Shown one piece after another: positions 43,701 to 52,707 of a stretch of 64,000 nucleotides of DNA. The notes below the pieces were generated by a model, which was not told where the DNA came from, ran no database searches, and saw only the letters and a program-made list of their open reading frames with translations. The stretch lies in the NCBI GenBank assembly GCA_900315245.1, contig OMYJ01000001.1, forward strand, positions 413,940 through 477,939. The letters are read 5' to 3'. The stretch comes from an uncultured Bacteroidales bacterium. Lineage in GTDB: Bacteria; Bacteroidota; Bacteroidia; Bacteroidales; WCHB1-69. Each line of letters starts with the position of its first letter. Position 1 is the first letter of the stretch. Position numbers and translations under genes: made by a program.

Positions 43701-44089
43701 CGCAGATCCACGAATTTTTGCAAAAATTAACACTCTTTCCCGCTACGAAAGAGGAGCGAGATGAGGTGACAAGCGGATTGCCGGAAGAAATCCGCACACG
43801 GCTGCTCCAACTGTTCGAGCGTACGGAACAGGATTCCCGTTTACGTCCGTATTTCTACCTCAACGATGGCGACCAGGTGTTGAACGAGGTCACCATCCTC
43901 ACGAAAAACGGCGAGGAGAGGCGTCCCGACCGTGTGGTCATCAAGCCTGATCATGTCATGATCATCGACTACAAAACCGGTCAGGAGCATCGTCTTCAAT
44001 ACGAAGCGCAACTGAAAGATTATCAAGAATGTATGCAGGAAATGGGGTATCAAGACGTGCGAACGGAAATCCTGTATATTGGCTATTAG
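40793..44089 (+). CDS. UvrD/RecB-type helicase-nuclease (AddA-like)
   Basis: 1,098 residues. Motif I is SASAGSGKTYNLVFDY at the extreme N-terminus, motif Ia ILAITFTNNAGSEMKERV, motif II FIDEFQDTSLMQW (~423), and motif III FGDVKQSIYRFRNGD (~455). Then come LKTNYRSQ, VQLMTIHASKGMEFPVVI (motif V, ~785) and LWYVDFTRARDMLYLL (motif VI). A C-terminal PD-(D/E)xK nuclease has PDRVVIKPDHVMIIDYKTG. It is thus an AddA-type double-strand-break resection subunit. No addB-like gene is adjacent, although the pair is usually together. The last codons and stop lie in a repeat array. Confidence 0.9.
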   Translation: MLTVYSASAGSGKTYNLVFDYIATCLKNHVPAFLRDKQNYSCRSCTGYKQILAITFTNNAGSEMKERVVRQLNRLAFAQSVSDLNANDFNNLCNKIFGEDNMLSPEECFTFVQKTSKALLYNILYDYACFSITTIDSFIQRVIRSSALYLNLSMNYAVQIHLTDFFRMAIEQYICDLTNNNQQLNVVVKELEQEMEDKGNANINRFLMQGLGVLYYDTEKSHPHIKNIPEIEELEKVVDQWKQNCRHIQEQCKIDTKDLVKQALAIFEEAEKEDLHPNGTYNWDKHIARIAEDPFNLEKGFETSKCLQEMDEKKVFSAPKKGGKAEKERKESLRAEFSEQVKDVFSQIQKIVIDYAKDFFTYYVLAKNANRLLVLTALQQHIETIKEQTDSFFLSESNPLLNDAISDSNGDPLFEKLSFFRHFFIDEFQDTSLMQWQDLKPLILEALSENGNVILFGDVKQSIYRFRNGDVELFYHLSDYDRIENTPAERDIFTLLKGKSDYRSIPLKTNYRSQSSVIEFNNRFFQFYAETLDKTDYYRDVEQFVNPLKTGGLVQIFGYNKQDYKDIHQVWPECSEDFFENVYKKLKPEEAELLYAVKDAKQRGYAYGDMAVLLSGRAKCKAFAQCLLQADVPVITTESLQLCDNLSVNLLISTLRLMINPKDKLVQTTILHFFCTKYHQDFHAALLKNTESDFHAVLNELFPSQDFSHNLAGWAQSPFLLTMKDMVRYYQFDDSEDPFIADFLDLVHEYGKSQTASVSAFLTWWDDLNSYSETIPRLTLSGKSDAVQLMTIHASKGMEFPVVITHCSASNSRESYYWVNDARSQKSCYVKHEKNMKYSDFQEDYDAEEDKKNLDSLNLWYVDFTRARDMLYLLVEFPESKDNKKKEDEKTNIKNILQKFVKNSENAISDNQNHIFHYGDFEWQKPTKESNNQPKNSNLQVCCSNLTFCENESINVNLSATNTESQDLGTQIHEFLQKLTLFPATKEERDEVTSGLPEEIRTRLLQLFERTEQDSRLRPYFYLNDGDQVLNEVTILTKNGEERRPDRVVIKPDHVMIIDYKTGQEHRLQYEAQLKDYQECMQEMGYQDVRTEILYIGY

Positions 44090-44164
44090 CCTTTGGCTTT
44101 TGGCTATTAGCTTTTTGCTTTTGAATACAAAACAGGCCAGCTAATAGCTAATGGCCAATAGCTG
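44078..44164. repeat. Large heptamer fold-back array
   Basis: The left arm has about six 7-bp units (ATTGGCT, ATTAGCC, TTTGGCT and variants) and contains the stop codon of the AddA-like gene. A ~13-nt spacer follows, then a right arm of reverse-complement units (ATAGCTA, ATGGCCA, ATAGCTG). Same architecture as 9751-9813. Confidence 0.7.
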
Positions 44165-44247
44165 AAATTTTTATCATCAACACACAACAACATATTATCA
44201 TTCTGGTTCGAGAAAAAAAAATAATTCGGGCGATATTGAAAATTTCG

Positions 44248-44255
44248 TATTTTTG
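44248..44255 (+). promoter_or_regulatory. guaB promoter (-7 box)
   Basis: TATTTTTG, 23 bp before the guaB ATG. Confidence 0.6.
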
Positions 44256-44266
44256 CACGAAAATAA

Positions 44267-45757
<1,491 letters not shown>

Positions 45758-45784
45758 TTCAATCATCATCAAAAATAAACTGTT

Positions 45785-46630
45785 ATGAACAATAAGAACA
45801 TCATCGTAGGTGTTGACTTTTCCAACAGCTCCCTCAACGCCTTTCGTCACGCAATTTCATTGGCTCTGAAAACAGGTGCTGATTTGCACTTGGTATGGGT
45901 GAAAACCCCAGGTGTAACCAAGAACTCCGAAAATGGGGAAGACAATTATATTCACAAACTGCAAGATTCTTTGGAAGAGTGGAGAGATATGTGCAGAATG
46001 GAATCACCTAATACAGAAGTAAATACGGTTATATTAGAAGGAAAAGTGCATGTTGAACTTCCAAAATATGCCGCTAACTTCTCCAACCCCATAATCGTGT
46101 TGGGCACGCATGGCACTTCCGGTTTTGAGGAAGGCTATATCGGCAACAACGCCAACCGTCTGATCAAGGCCGCCAAAGTTCCGATCTTGATCATGCGTGA
46201 AAATATCGAGATCAAACGTGACCTGCATAATATTTACGCTCCTATCGATTTGAGCTTCGAGACGTTGCAGAAGATGCGTTACGCCACTTATTTGGCTAAA
46301 CGTTTTGCCGCCAAAATCACTATCGCGGGGGTCTATTATCCGAACAATGCTGACACGCGCCACATCATCAACGTGCAGATGCGCCATGCCTCAGACATGT
46401 GTGAGGATGCCAACGTACGCCACGAGATGGTTCCGTTGACTGTGCAAAAAGACTATGTGCAGACATTGTTGAACCACGCTCACGAGATGGATGCCAACCT
46501 GATTGTCATCATGCGTGAAGAAAGCGAAACGGACTTCACCTCCAACTCGAACATGACGGAAATCCTCAGTACCTCAAAGATGCCGTTGCTAATTGTTCCT
46601 AACGTACAGTCCGCAGGTCTCGGCAGATAA
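45785..46630 (+). CDS. Universal stress protein (tandem UspA domains)
   Basis: 281 residues, two UspA-like domains. The first (1-~140) starts KNIIVGVDFSNSSLNAFRHA and ends with the ATP-binding pattern GTHGTSGFEEGYIGNNANRL, so it should bind ATP. The second (~148-281) starts NIYAPIDLSFETLQKM, and its nucleotide motif is degraded (VIMREESETDFTSNSN). It is cytoplasmic; the role in stress is by family only. Its TAA stop overlaps the ATG of the flavin reductase gene by one base. Confidence 0.9.
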   Translation: MNNKNIIVGVDFSNSSLNAFRHAISLALKTGADLHLVWVKTPGVTKNSENGEDNYIHKLQDSLEEWRDMCRMESPNTEVNTVILEGKVHVELPKYAANFSNPIIVLGTHGTSGFEEGYIGNNANRLIKAAKVPILIMRENIEIKRDLHNIYAPIDLSFETLQKMRYATYLAKRFAAKITIAGVYYPNNADTRHIINVQMRHASDMCEDANVRHEMVPLTVQKDYVQTLLNHAHEMDANLIVIMREESETDFTSNSNMTEILSTSKMPLLIVPNVQSAGLGR

Positions 46631-47208
46631 TGGCAAAAACAGGCAAAAGGACGTTGCGCGGAGGCAACATGCTCAACCCCACACCTGTGGTCATGGTCTC
46701 CTGCGGCAGCACCCTTGACGAATACAATATCATCACCATCGCATGGGCGGGAACGGTTTGCTCCGACCCGCCTATGTGTTCTATTTCTGTGCGCCCCGAA
46801 CGCCATTCCTACGGCATCATCAAAAAAGAAGGAGCTTTTGTTATAAACCTGGTTAACAAACAATTGACCCCATACGCTGATTGGTGCGGGGTTCGTTCGG
46901 GTAAAAAATACAACAAATTTGTGGAAACAGGGTTGACCCCGATTCGTGCTACGAAAGTGAACGCACCGATGATTGAGGAATCGCCTGTGAATCTGGAGTG
47001 CAAGGTGACGCAGATCATCCCGCTCGGCAGTCACGACCTGTTCCTTGCCGAAGTTGTGGCCGTTCATGTCAACGGGAAACTGTTTTCGCCGAAAACGGAT
47101 GCCATAGACCTTCGCCGCGCCGATTTAGTGACCTATTCTCACGGGCATTACTACACTTTGGGGGATATTCTCGGCAAGTTTGGGTTCTCGGTGGAAAAGA
47201 AGAAATAA
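46630..47208 (+). CDS. Flavin reductase-like FMN-binding protein
   Basis: 192 residues of the flavin-reductase/DIM6-NTAB split-barrel family. Blocks include LNPTPVVMVSCGSTLDEYNI at the start of the barrel, ITIAWAGTVCSDPPMCSIS (FMN phosphate contacts), FVINLVNKQLTPYADWCGV, and NLECKVTQIIPLGSHDLFLA with the C-terminal histidine block. Substrate and partner are unknown; such proteins in anaerobes may reduce flavins or bind FMN for electron transfer. It starts on the last base of the usp gene, a sign of coupling. Confidence 0.87.
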   Translation: MAKTGKRTLRGGNMLNPTPVVMVSCGSTLDEYNIITIAWAGTVCSDPPMCSISVRPERHSYGIIKKEGAFVINLVNKQLTPYADWCGVRSGKKYNKFVETGLTPIRATKVNAPMIEESPVNLECKVTQIIPLGSHDLFLAEVVAVHVNGKLFSPKTDAIDLRRADLVTYSHGHYYTLGDILGKFGFSVEKKK

Positions 47209-47270
47209 CAACAACCTGTCCTAAAAATTCTTAAAACCGCAAAGCCGCCCAATAGAATACAAAGAATTGT

Positions 47271-47278
47271 TATTTTTG
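47271..47278 (+). promoter_or_regulatory. porQ promoter (-7 box)
   Basis: TATTTTTG, 14 bp before the porQ ATG; leader only ~8 nt predicted. Confidence 0.6.
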
Positions 47279-47292
47279 CAGTTTGATTCCGT

Positions 47293-48387
47293 ATGAAACG
47301 GCAATGGTATATATGGGTATGTCTGCTGATGGCCACAGGGTTACAGCTCAAGGCGCAAACAGGAGGGAGGTTTGTATATAACTTCTTGAAATTCAACTAT
47401 TCCTCCCGTATTATGGCTTTGGGTAGCAATTTGATTTCTGTACACGATGATGATCCGTCCTTGATATTGGTCAATCCTTCCTATATCAGCGAACGCCACC
47501 ATAACAATCTTGCGCTCAACTTTACGGACTATTTCACGAAGAGTACCGCCATCGCTGCCTCGTATTCCTATACATTCCCGAAAGCGGGCAGCTTTGCCAT
47601 CGGCATCTATGGTCTTAACTACGGTTCTTTCCGGGGGGCTGACGAGAACGGAAATGAAACAGGACAATTCTCCGCCGGCGATTACGCTTTGGTTATTGGC
47701 TGGGGTCGGGAACTTTCCCCGAATTTCTCTGTCGGTGCCAATTTGAAGACGATATTCAGCTTCTACGATTCCTATTTCTCCGCTGGCATGGCTGTGGATC
47801 TGGCCGGGAGCTATTATAATGAAAAAAAGAAACTCTCCCTTACCTTGTTGGCCAAGAATATAGGTGTGCAGTTGAAAGCTTATTCACCAGGAGACCATGA
47901 ATTGTTGCCTTTTGATCTGCAGCTCGCTTTTTCCCAGCGACTCCAACACGTCCCCGTTCGCTACCATATCACCCTTCACTCATTGTACCGTTGGAATATG
48001 AGCTACTATGGGCTGGACAACCCGTTCATCCAAACGGATGCCATCACTGGCGAACCGCAATATCCCTCCAAAGTGGCACAGTTTGCTGATAATTTTTTCC
48101 GCCATTTTGTGTTCGGTTTAGAAATTGAACCTTCGAAATATTTTTCCATACAATTGGCATACAATCACAATGTTCACCAGGAGATGAAAGTGATTTCCCG
48201 AAAGTCAATGGCAGGTTTTTCATACGGTATCCAATTGGATATCAAAGGTGTTCGTGTAGGATTCTCCAGACAGCACTATGCAGTGGGAGCTACACCGAAC
48301 TGTTTTGATCTTGCTTTTGACTTTGGAGAATTAGCCCGGACGAACAAAGAGCGTAAAGCCAGAAAATTAGAACGAATCACCCCTTAA
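47293..48387 (+). CDS. porQ: Type IX secretion system protein PorQ
   Basis: 364 residues with a signal peptide (1-21, ending QLKAQ), then a FadL/PorV-like 14-strand barrel pattern. The PorQ opening is clear: FLKFNYSSRIMALGSNLISV, then DPSLILVNPSYISE. The C-terminal IKGVRVGFSRQHYAVGATPN is also typical. In Porphyromonas, PorQ works with PorU, PorV and PorZ in the outer-membrane attachment complex, where cargo sorting domains are cleaved and coupled to anionic LPS. The next gene, one base after the stop, is a sugar aminotransferase. Confidence 0.88.
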   Translation: MKRQWYIWVCLLMATGLQLKAQTGGRFVYNFLKFNYSSRIMALGSNLISVHDDDPSLILVNPSYISERHHNNLALNFTDYFTKSTAIAASYSYTFPKAGSFAIGIYGLNYGSFRGADENGNETGQFSAGDYALVIGWGRELSPNFSVGANLKTIFSFYDSYFSAGMAVDLAGSYYNEKKKLSLTLLAKNIGVQLKAYSPGDHELLPFDLQLAFSQRLQHVPVRYHITLHSLYRWNMSYYGLDNPFIQTDAITGEPQYPSKVAQFADNFFRHFVFGLEIEPSKYFSIQLAYNHNVHQEMKVISRKSMAGFSYGIQLDIKGVRVGFSRQHYAVGATPNCFDLAFDFGELARTNKERKARKLERITP

Positions 48388-48388
48388 A

Positions 48389-49606
48389 ATGAAGATACCC
48401 TTTTCACCACCGCATATTGATGATGCGATAATCGATGAAGTTGTCGCCACCTTGCGCTCGGGTTGGATCACCACCGGGCCAAGGACGAAACTTTTTGAGC
48501 AGAGACTTGCAGAATACTGTGATATTCAACGTGTTGTGTGCGTTAATTCCGCTTCTGCTGGTCTGGAACTGGTTCTGCACTGGTTCGGCATAGGTCAAGG
48601 TGATGAGGTAATTATACCCGCTTACACCTACACTGCCACGGCCGCAGTTGTCTTGCACTGCGGCGCAAAGCCCGTCATGGTGGATGTGAACGACGAGCTG
48701 CTCATGGATGTGGAACAGCTTGGCAATGCTATCACTTCCCGTACCAAAGCCATCATTCCCGTGGATATTGTCGGACTTCCCTGCGATTATGACCGTCTCA
48801 TGGATTTTGTCCAACAACCCTCCGTAAGGCAAAAATTCCAGCCGAACAATCCCATTCAAGAAAAACTGGGCCGTATCTTGATCCTCTCTGATGCCGCCCA
48901 CTCTCTCGGTGCCCAATACAAAGGGAAAAAGACCGGCGCTTTGACTGATATTACCGTATTTTCCTTCCATGCTGTCAAAAACCTGACCACGGCAGAAGGC
49001 GGTGCTATTTGCCTCAACCTTCCCGCCCCCTTCAATCCCGATGAATTGTATCATGACTTTTGCATCTACTCTTTACACGGTCAATCTAAAGACGCCTTTA
49101 CCAAAACACAAGCAGGAAGCTGGCGTTACGATGTCTGTTCCATTGGTCACAAATGCAACATGACAGACATTGCCGCCGCTATGGGTTTGGTGGAACTCGC
49201 CCGCTACGACCAGCTTATCTTGCCACGGAGGAAAAAGATTTTTGACGCTTATTATCAAGCGTTTAATGGTGACCGTCGGTTCAGAATGCCTGTTTATGAA
49301 ACGGCAGAAAAGGTATCCTCTTATCACGTTTTCACCTTGTTCCTGAACCATACCACGGAACAACAGCGTGATGAGGTTATCCAGAAAATTGCGGAACACG
49401 AAGTGGCCACGAATGTGCATTTCATCCCGCTGCCCTTGTTGACAGCGTATAAAGCATTAGGATACCGTATTGAGGATTACCCTAATGCCTATAATAATTA
49501 TGCTTGTGAAATCAGTTTGCCTGTTTATTTTGACCTGACGGACGAGCAGGTGGATGAAGTTATCCGTGTGGTGAAAGCGTGCGTTCCTGACAATTCCGCC
49601 TTATAG
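48389..49606 (+). CDS. DegT/DnrJ/EryC1/StrS-family sugar aminotransferase
   Basis: 405 residues; a PLP enzyme. Blocks are SGWITTGPRTKLFEQRLAEY (N-terminal), CVNSASAGLELVLHWFGIG, VIIPAYTYTATAAVVLHCGA, ILILSDAAHSLGAQYKGKK (Asp that binds the PLP ring) and VFSFHAVKNLTTAEGGAICL with the Schiff-base lysine K197. Such enzymes make amino-sugars for O-antigen or anionic LPS. In Porphyromonas a homologue (PorR) is needed for the LPS that anchors T9SS cargo. Position directly after porQ suggests the same here; that is inference. Its 3' end overlaps the convergent acyltransferase gene by 6 nt. Confidence 0.92.
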   Translation: MKIPFSPPHIDDAIIDEVVATLRSGWITTGPRTKLFEQRLAEYCDIQRVVCVNSASAGLELVLHWFGIGQGDEVIIPAYTYTATAAVVLHCGAKPVMVDVNDELLMDVEQLGNAITSRTKAIIPVDIVGLPCDYDRLMDFVQQPSVRQKFQPNNPIQEKLGRILILSDAAHSLGAQYKGKKTGALTDITVFSFHAVKNLTTAEGGAICLNLPAPFNPDELYHDFCIYSLHGQSKDAFTKTQAGSWRYDVCSIGHKCNMTDIAAAMGLVELARYDQLILPRRKKIFDAYYQAFNGDRRFRMPVYETAEKVSSYHVFTLFLNHTTEQQRDEVIQKIAEHEVATNVHFIPLPLLTAYKALGYRIEDYPNAYNNYACEISLPVYFDLTDEQVDEVIRVVKACVPDNSAL

Positions 49607-50185
49607 TTTGTACCATTCCGGATGAGCGTGAGGCTTGTCCTCAAGATTGAATTTTCCTTTGTGGTAGCCCTCAAGGCCGTAATATTGCGCTAATATTTCC
49701 TGCATGTCCTTTTCATAATCGCCTGTGGGGTGAAATATGGACATGATGCCGCATGTTCTGGTCTTGTAGTCGATGTATCCCAAACTTATGGGCACACCGG
49801 CCTCCATCGCGATCTGATAGAAGCCGCGTTTCCATCTTTCCACTCTTTTGCGTGTGCCTTCCGGACAGATTATCAACGTGATGCGTTCCCGTTCCTTAAT
49901 GACGTTTGCGGCATATTCCACAAAATTCCGGGCATGTTTCCTATCTACGGGAATACCACCTAACTTCTTCAATAATAGGTTTAAAGGGAAAAAGAAAAAC
50001 TCCTTTTTGATTATGGTGTTGGCGTGCAGGTCATAATACTGCATGGCGGCCAGCCCGATGACGAAATCCATGATGGAGGTATGCGGTGCCATCATCAGCA
50101 CACTCTTGGGAATGGTTCCTTCGGGATTCGGATACGGTATTGGCTTTACACGATAAATATATTTGAAAAGGAAGGTGCTAAGCAT
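49601..50185 (-). CDS. PlsC-family acyltransferase
   Basis: 194 residues. The acyltransferase motifs are MMAPHTSIMDFVIG (H-x4-D, catalytic), GGIPVDRKHA and ICPEGTRKRVERWKRGFYQI. It belongs to the 1-acylglycerol-3-phosphate acyltransferase superfamily, but is short and lacks a clear N-terminal membrane helix. The C-terminal part (SLGYIDYKTRTCGI) resembles the variant acyltransferases seen beside envelope genes. The exact acyl acceptor cannot be named. It overlaps the S66 peptidase gene by 8 nt. Confidence 0.87.
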   Translation of the reverse strand: MLSTFLFKYIYRVKPIPYPNPEGTIPKSVLMMAPHTSIMDFVIGLAAMQYYDLHANTIIKKEFFFFPLNLLLKKLGGIPVDRKHARNFVEYAANVIKERERITLIICPEGTRKRVERWKRGFYQIAMEAGVPISLGYIDYKTRTCGIMSIFHPTGDYEKDMQEILAQYYGLEGYHKGKFNLEDKPHAHPEWYKL

Positions 50186-51092
50186 GATTCAAACTATTGA
50201 TTATAAATTTATTGTCTTTAATAAAACCTTCTATTTGACAACCCATGCGAAATGCGCGGTTGTCTGGCAGATGTCCGGCGGGAACGTTGAATATCAGCGG
50301 AAAATCAAACTCTTGACAATGGTCAGCCACAATTTCTTCAGCCGTTCTCCCGAAAGGTACTGTATTGTCGTGCATGTCACTTAAATGCCCGACTAATAAG
50401 GCTTTAATGTGCGAAAGTTTTCCACTTCGTTTCAGATTGAGCATCATTCGGTCTATGTGGTACAAGTACTCGTCCAAATCCTCGATAAACAGCACTTTAT
50501 CGGTGGTGTCTATATCCGAAGGTGAACCAATGAGAGAATACAGCATCGACAGGTTCCCTCCTGTTAAAATTCCTGAAAACGGTTTTGTTCGCGACAATGT
50601 ATGAGGGGTGATTTCATACGTTAGCGTTTTGCCTGTCAATGCATCCAGAAAAGATTGACACGCAGCTGATTGCGTATTGTTTTCCTTAATATTGATGGGC
50701 ATGGTTGTGTGCAGTGTGGCTGTATGGAGATTCTGCTGCAAGTGGTTATGGAACACGGTGATGTCGCTGTATCCGCATATCCATTTCGGATGATTACAGA
50801 ATCGCGAAAAATCCAAGCGGTCGATGATGCGTGCAGAGCCGTAACCACCTCTTACACACCAAATTGCGTTTACTTTTTCACTATCCAAAAGATCTTGGAA
50901 ATAGTTGGCTCGCAGAACATCGTTGCCAGCAAACTGATGATCTTCGGCAAAAAGTCTGTCATCATAAAAAACGTTAAAACCGACACTTTTCAACCATTGC
51001 TCGGCCGGAAAAATTTCCTCTTTGGAGATTTTCCGGGCGGGAGCAGCCAGTGCGATGGTGTCACCAATGGTCAAAAAAGGCGGAATTATCAT
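50178..51092 (-). CDS. LD-carboxypeptidase (peptidase family S66)
   Basis: 304 residues. The serine nucleophile is in WCVRGGYGSARIIDRLDF (~98). The remaining blocks PKWICGYSDITVFHNHL, FSGILTGGNLSMLYSLIGSP, VLFIEDLDEYLYHIDRMM (Glu of the triad) and NVPAGHLPDNRAFRMG (His of the triad) are intact. It removes the terminal D-Ala from muropeptide tetrapeptides during cell-wall recycling (LdcA) or inactivates microcin-like substrates (MccF). Cytoplasmic, no signal peptide. Overlaps both neighbours by 4-8 nt. Confidence 0.93.
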   Translation of the reverse strand: MIIPPFLTIGDTIALAAPARKISKEEIFPAEQWLKSVGFNVFYDDRLFAEDHQFAGNDVLRANYFQDLLDSEKVNAIWCVRGGYGSARIIDRLDFSRFCNHPKWICGYSDITVFHNHLQQNLHTATLHTTMPINIKENNTQSAACQSFLDALTGKTLTYEITPHTLSRTKPFSGILTGGNLSMLYSLIGSPSDIDTTDKVLFIEDLDEYLYHIDRMMLNLKRSGKLSHIKALLVGHLSDMHDNTVPFGRTAEEIVADHCQEFDFPLIFNVPAGHLPDNRAFRMGCQIEGFIKDNKFIINSLNHA

Positions 51093-51946
51093 AAGCGAAT
51101 TTGGTTTTCTTCAAGCAGCTGCGCTGTCAGCGTCCTCAACAACTGACGTTGCTCCACGTTGTTATAGAATCTCTTTTTATGTTTTGCCACCTTGCGGTTC
51201 TTGAAAATCATACCCGTCACCCCTTTGTATCTGGGATCTATTGCCGCTGTCATCATGGTGGCGGAACCTTGTTCCGGGGTGTTGATGAACGGACGGAAAA
51301 ACCAGTCGCAAAGTTTGTCAACCACAATATTGTCCATTCGGATAATATTGGTGCTCACAATGAACGGATCGGAAACGTTAAAACAGATACCTTCCTTTTT
51401 CCATGCTTCTGAGGCATCGAGCATAAAATAGTAGAGGGCCAACTTGGAGCTGCCGTATGCGTTGAACCGGTTGTACTCTTTTTCGCTTTTCGGGGTGAAA
51501 AGATCCGGAGTTATTTTACCGAGAAAATAAGACAGGGAAATCATACTCACAATGCGAGTGCCATTGCCCATAATGGGATGCAAAAGATTAGTTAACGTAT
51601 AGTGTCCCAAATAGTTGACTGCCATCGTTAATTCTATGTTGTTGACACTCTTCTTGGGTTTGCTGGGCAGTACTCCGGCATTGTTCAACAAGACCTGCAA
51701 AGACGGGAACCGGCTTTTAACTTCATCGGCAAAGCGCACGATATCCGCCAAATTGCCAAGATCCACCGTCATCAAATGCAAATTTCCGTTAGTCTCCTGA
51801 CGGATTTCCTCCATTACAGGGCGTGCCGCATTCTCGTCAATTACGGCCATTATCACCTCATAACCGGCTTTTGCCAATTCTCTTACATGGATGCGACCCA
51901 TACCGCCGTCCGCACCAGTCACCAACGCCACTCCTTTACTCTCCAT
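51089..51946 (-). CDS. Short-chain dehydrogenase/reductase
   Basis: 285 residues; Rossmann fold with ALVTGADGGMGRIHVREL (NAD(P)-binding), LLNNAGVLPSKPKK (structural Asn), ISLSYFLG region for the catalytic Ser, and NAYGSSKLALYYFML (Tyr-x3-Lys). The C-terminal part (FRPFINTPEQGSATMMTAAI) is retinol-dehydrogenase-like. The substrate is unknown; lipid or quinone ketones are possible given the acyltransferase two genes on. First gene of a three-gene overlapping operon. Confidence 0.9.
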   Translation of the reverse strand: MESKGVALVTGADGGMGRIHVRELAKAGYEVIMAVIDENAARPVMEEIRQETNGNLHLMTVDLGNLADIVRFADEVKSRFPSLQVLLNNAGVLPSKPKKSVNNIELTMAVNYLGHYTLTNLLHPIMGNGTRIVSMISLSYFLGKITPDLFTPKSEKEYNRFNAYGSSKLALYYFMLDASEAWKKEGICFNVSDPFIVSTNIIRMDNIVVDKLCDWFFRPFINTPEQGSATMMTAAIDPRYKGVTGMIFKNRKVAKHKKRFYNNVEQRQLLRTLTAQLLEENQIRL

Positions 51947-51973
51947 ATAATCTTACTATCAAAAAATCACGCT

Positions 51974-52228
51974 TTAATTTTCCTCACACAACAGCGTATG
52001 ATGAATCGTAGTAAGCGAATCAACTTCTATTATCTCGTCTTTGTTGAACTGCTCACAATTTTCCCGGGTATAATTATACACGGAATCGTATGTTATGCGG
52101 ACAATGCTGTCGTTTTGTACTGCTTGGTTTGAGGAAAAACATTTGCATTCTTTCATGCTACAACCGGTCAAGGCAAGAAGTCCGGTTAAAATCAATAAAT
52201 TGAACAATAGATTTCTCATTTTCTTCAT
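51974..52228 (-). CDS. Small lipoprotein of unknown function
   Basis: 84 residues with signal sequence and lipobox LLALTGCSMKECKC (Cys about 23). The rest is polar with four further Cys spread along it. The product is unrecognised. It lies 2 nt downstream of sufE and 27 nt upstream of the SDR operon. Confidence 0.65.
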   Translation of the reverse strand: MKKMRNLLFNLLILTGLLALTGCSMKECKCFSSNQAVQNDSIVRITYDSVYNYTRENCEQFNKDEIIEVDSLTTIHHTLLCEEN

Positions 52229-52230
52229 GA

Positions 52231-52653
52231 TTATTGTTTTGTTGAATAGGCTAACGCATATAATTTTATCTGTTTGATCATAGAAGCAAGTCCATTGGAT
52301 CGGGTCGGGGAAAGATGGTTTTTGAGCCCGATAGCGTCAATATAGGACAAATCATTGTCGAGAATTTCCTGCGGAGTATGTCCGGACAAAACTTTAATTA
52401 ACAGATATACAATGCCTTTTGTGATAATCGCATCGCTGTCGGCGGTGAAATAAAGCAAACCGTCCCGCATTTCTGGATGGAGCCAGACTTGTGACTGGCA
52501 GCCGCTGATGAGAAATTCCTCGGTCTTATATTGCGGGTCAATCATCGGCAATTCCTTTCCCAATTCAATAATATAGTTGTATTTGTCCATCCAGTCGTCG
52601 AACATTTCGAACTCCTGAATGAGTTGTTCTTCCGTTTCTTTCATTGTATTCAT
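52231..52653 (-). CDS. sufE: SufE-family sulfur acceptor
   Basis: 140 residues. SufE takes sulfur from the cysteine desulfurase SufS and passes it to the Fe-S scaffold. The sulfur-accepting Cys is C52 in EEFLISGCQSQVWLHPE; other blocks are FTADSDAIITKGIVYLLIKV and GLKNHLSPTRSNGLASMIKQ. No other suf genes are close, but the DUF59 protein at 57071-57370 belongs to the same assembly pathway. Start could be the first Met or the Met three codons later. Confidence 0.94.
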   Translation of the reverse strand: MNTMKETEEQLIQEFEMFDDWMDKYNYIIELGKELPMIDPQYKTEEFLISGCQSQVWLHPEMRDGLLYFTADSDAIITKGIVYLLIKVLSGHTPQEILDNDLSYIDAIGLKNHLSPTRSNGLASMIKQIKLYALAYSTKQ

Positions 52654-52707
52654 AAAACTAAAAACCTTTTTGTCGTCAAACGCGGGAGCGATAACCGGAT
52701 TTATCGG

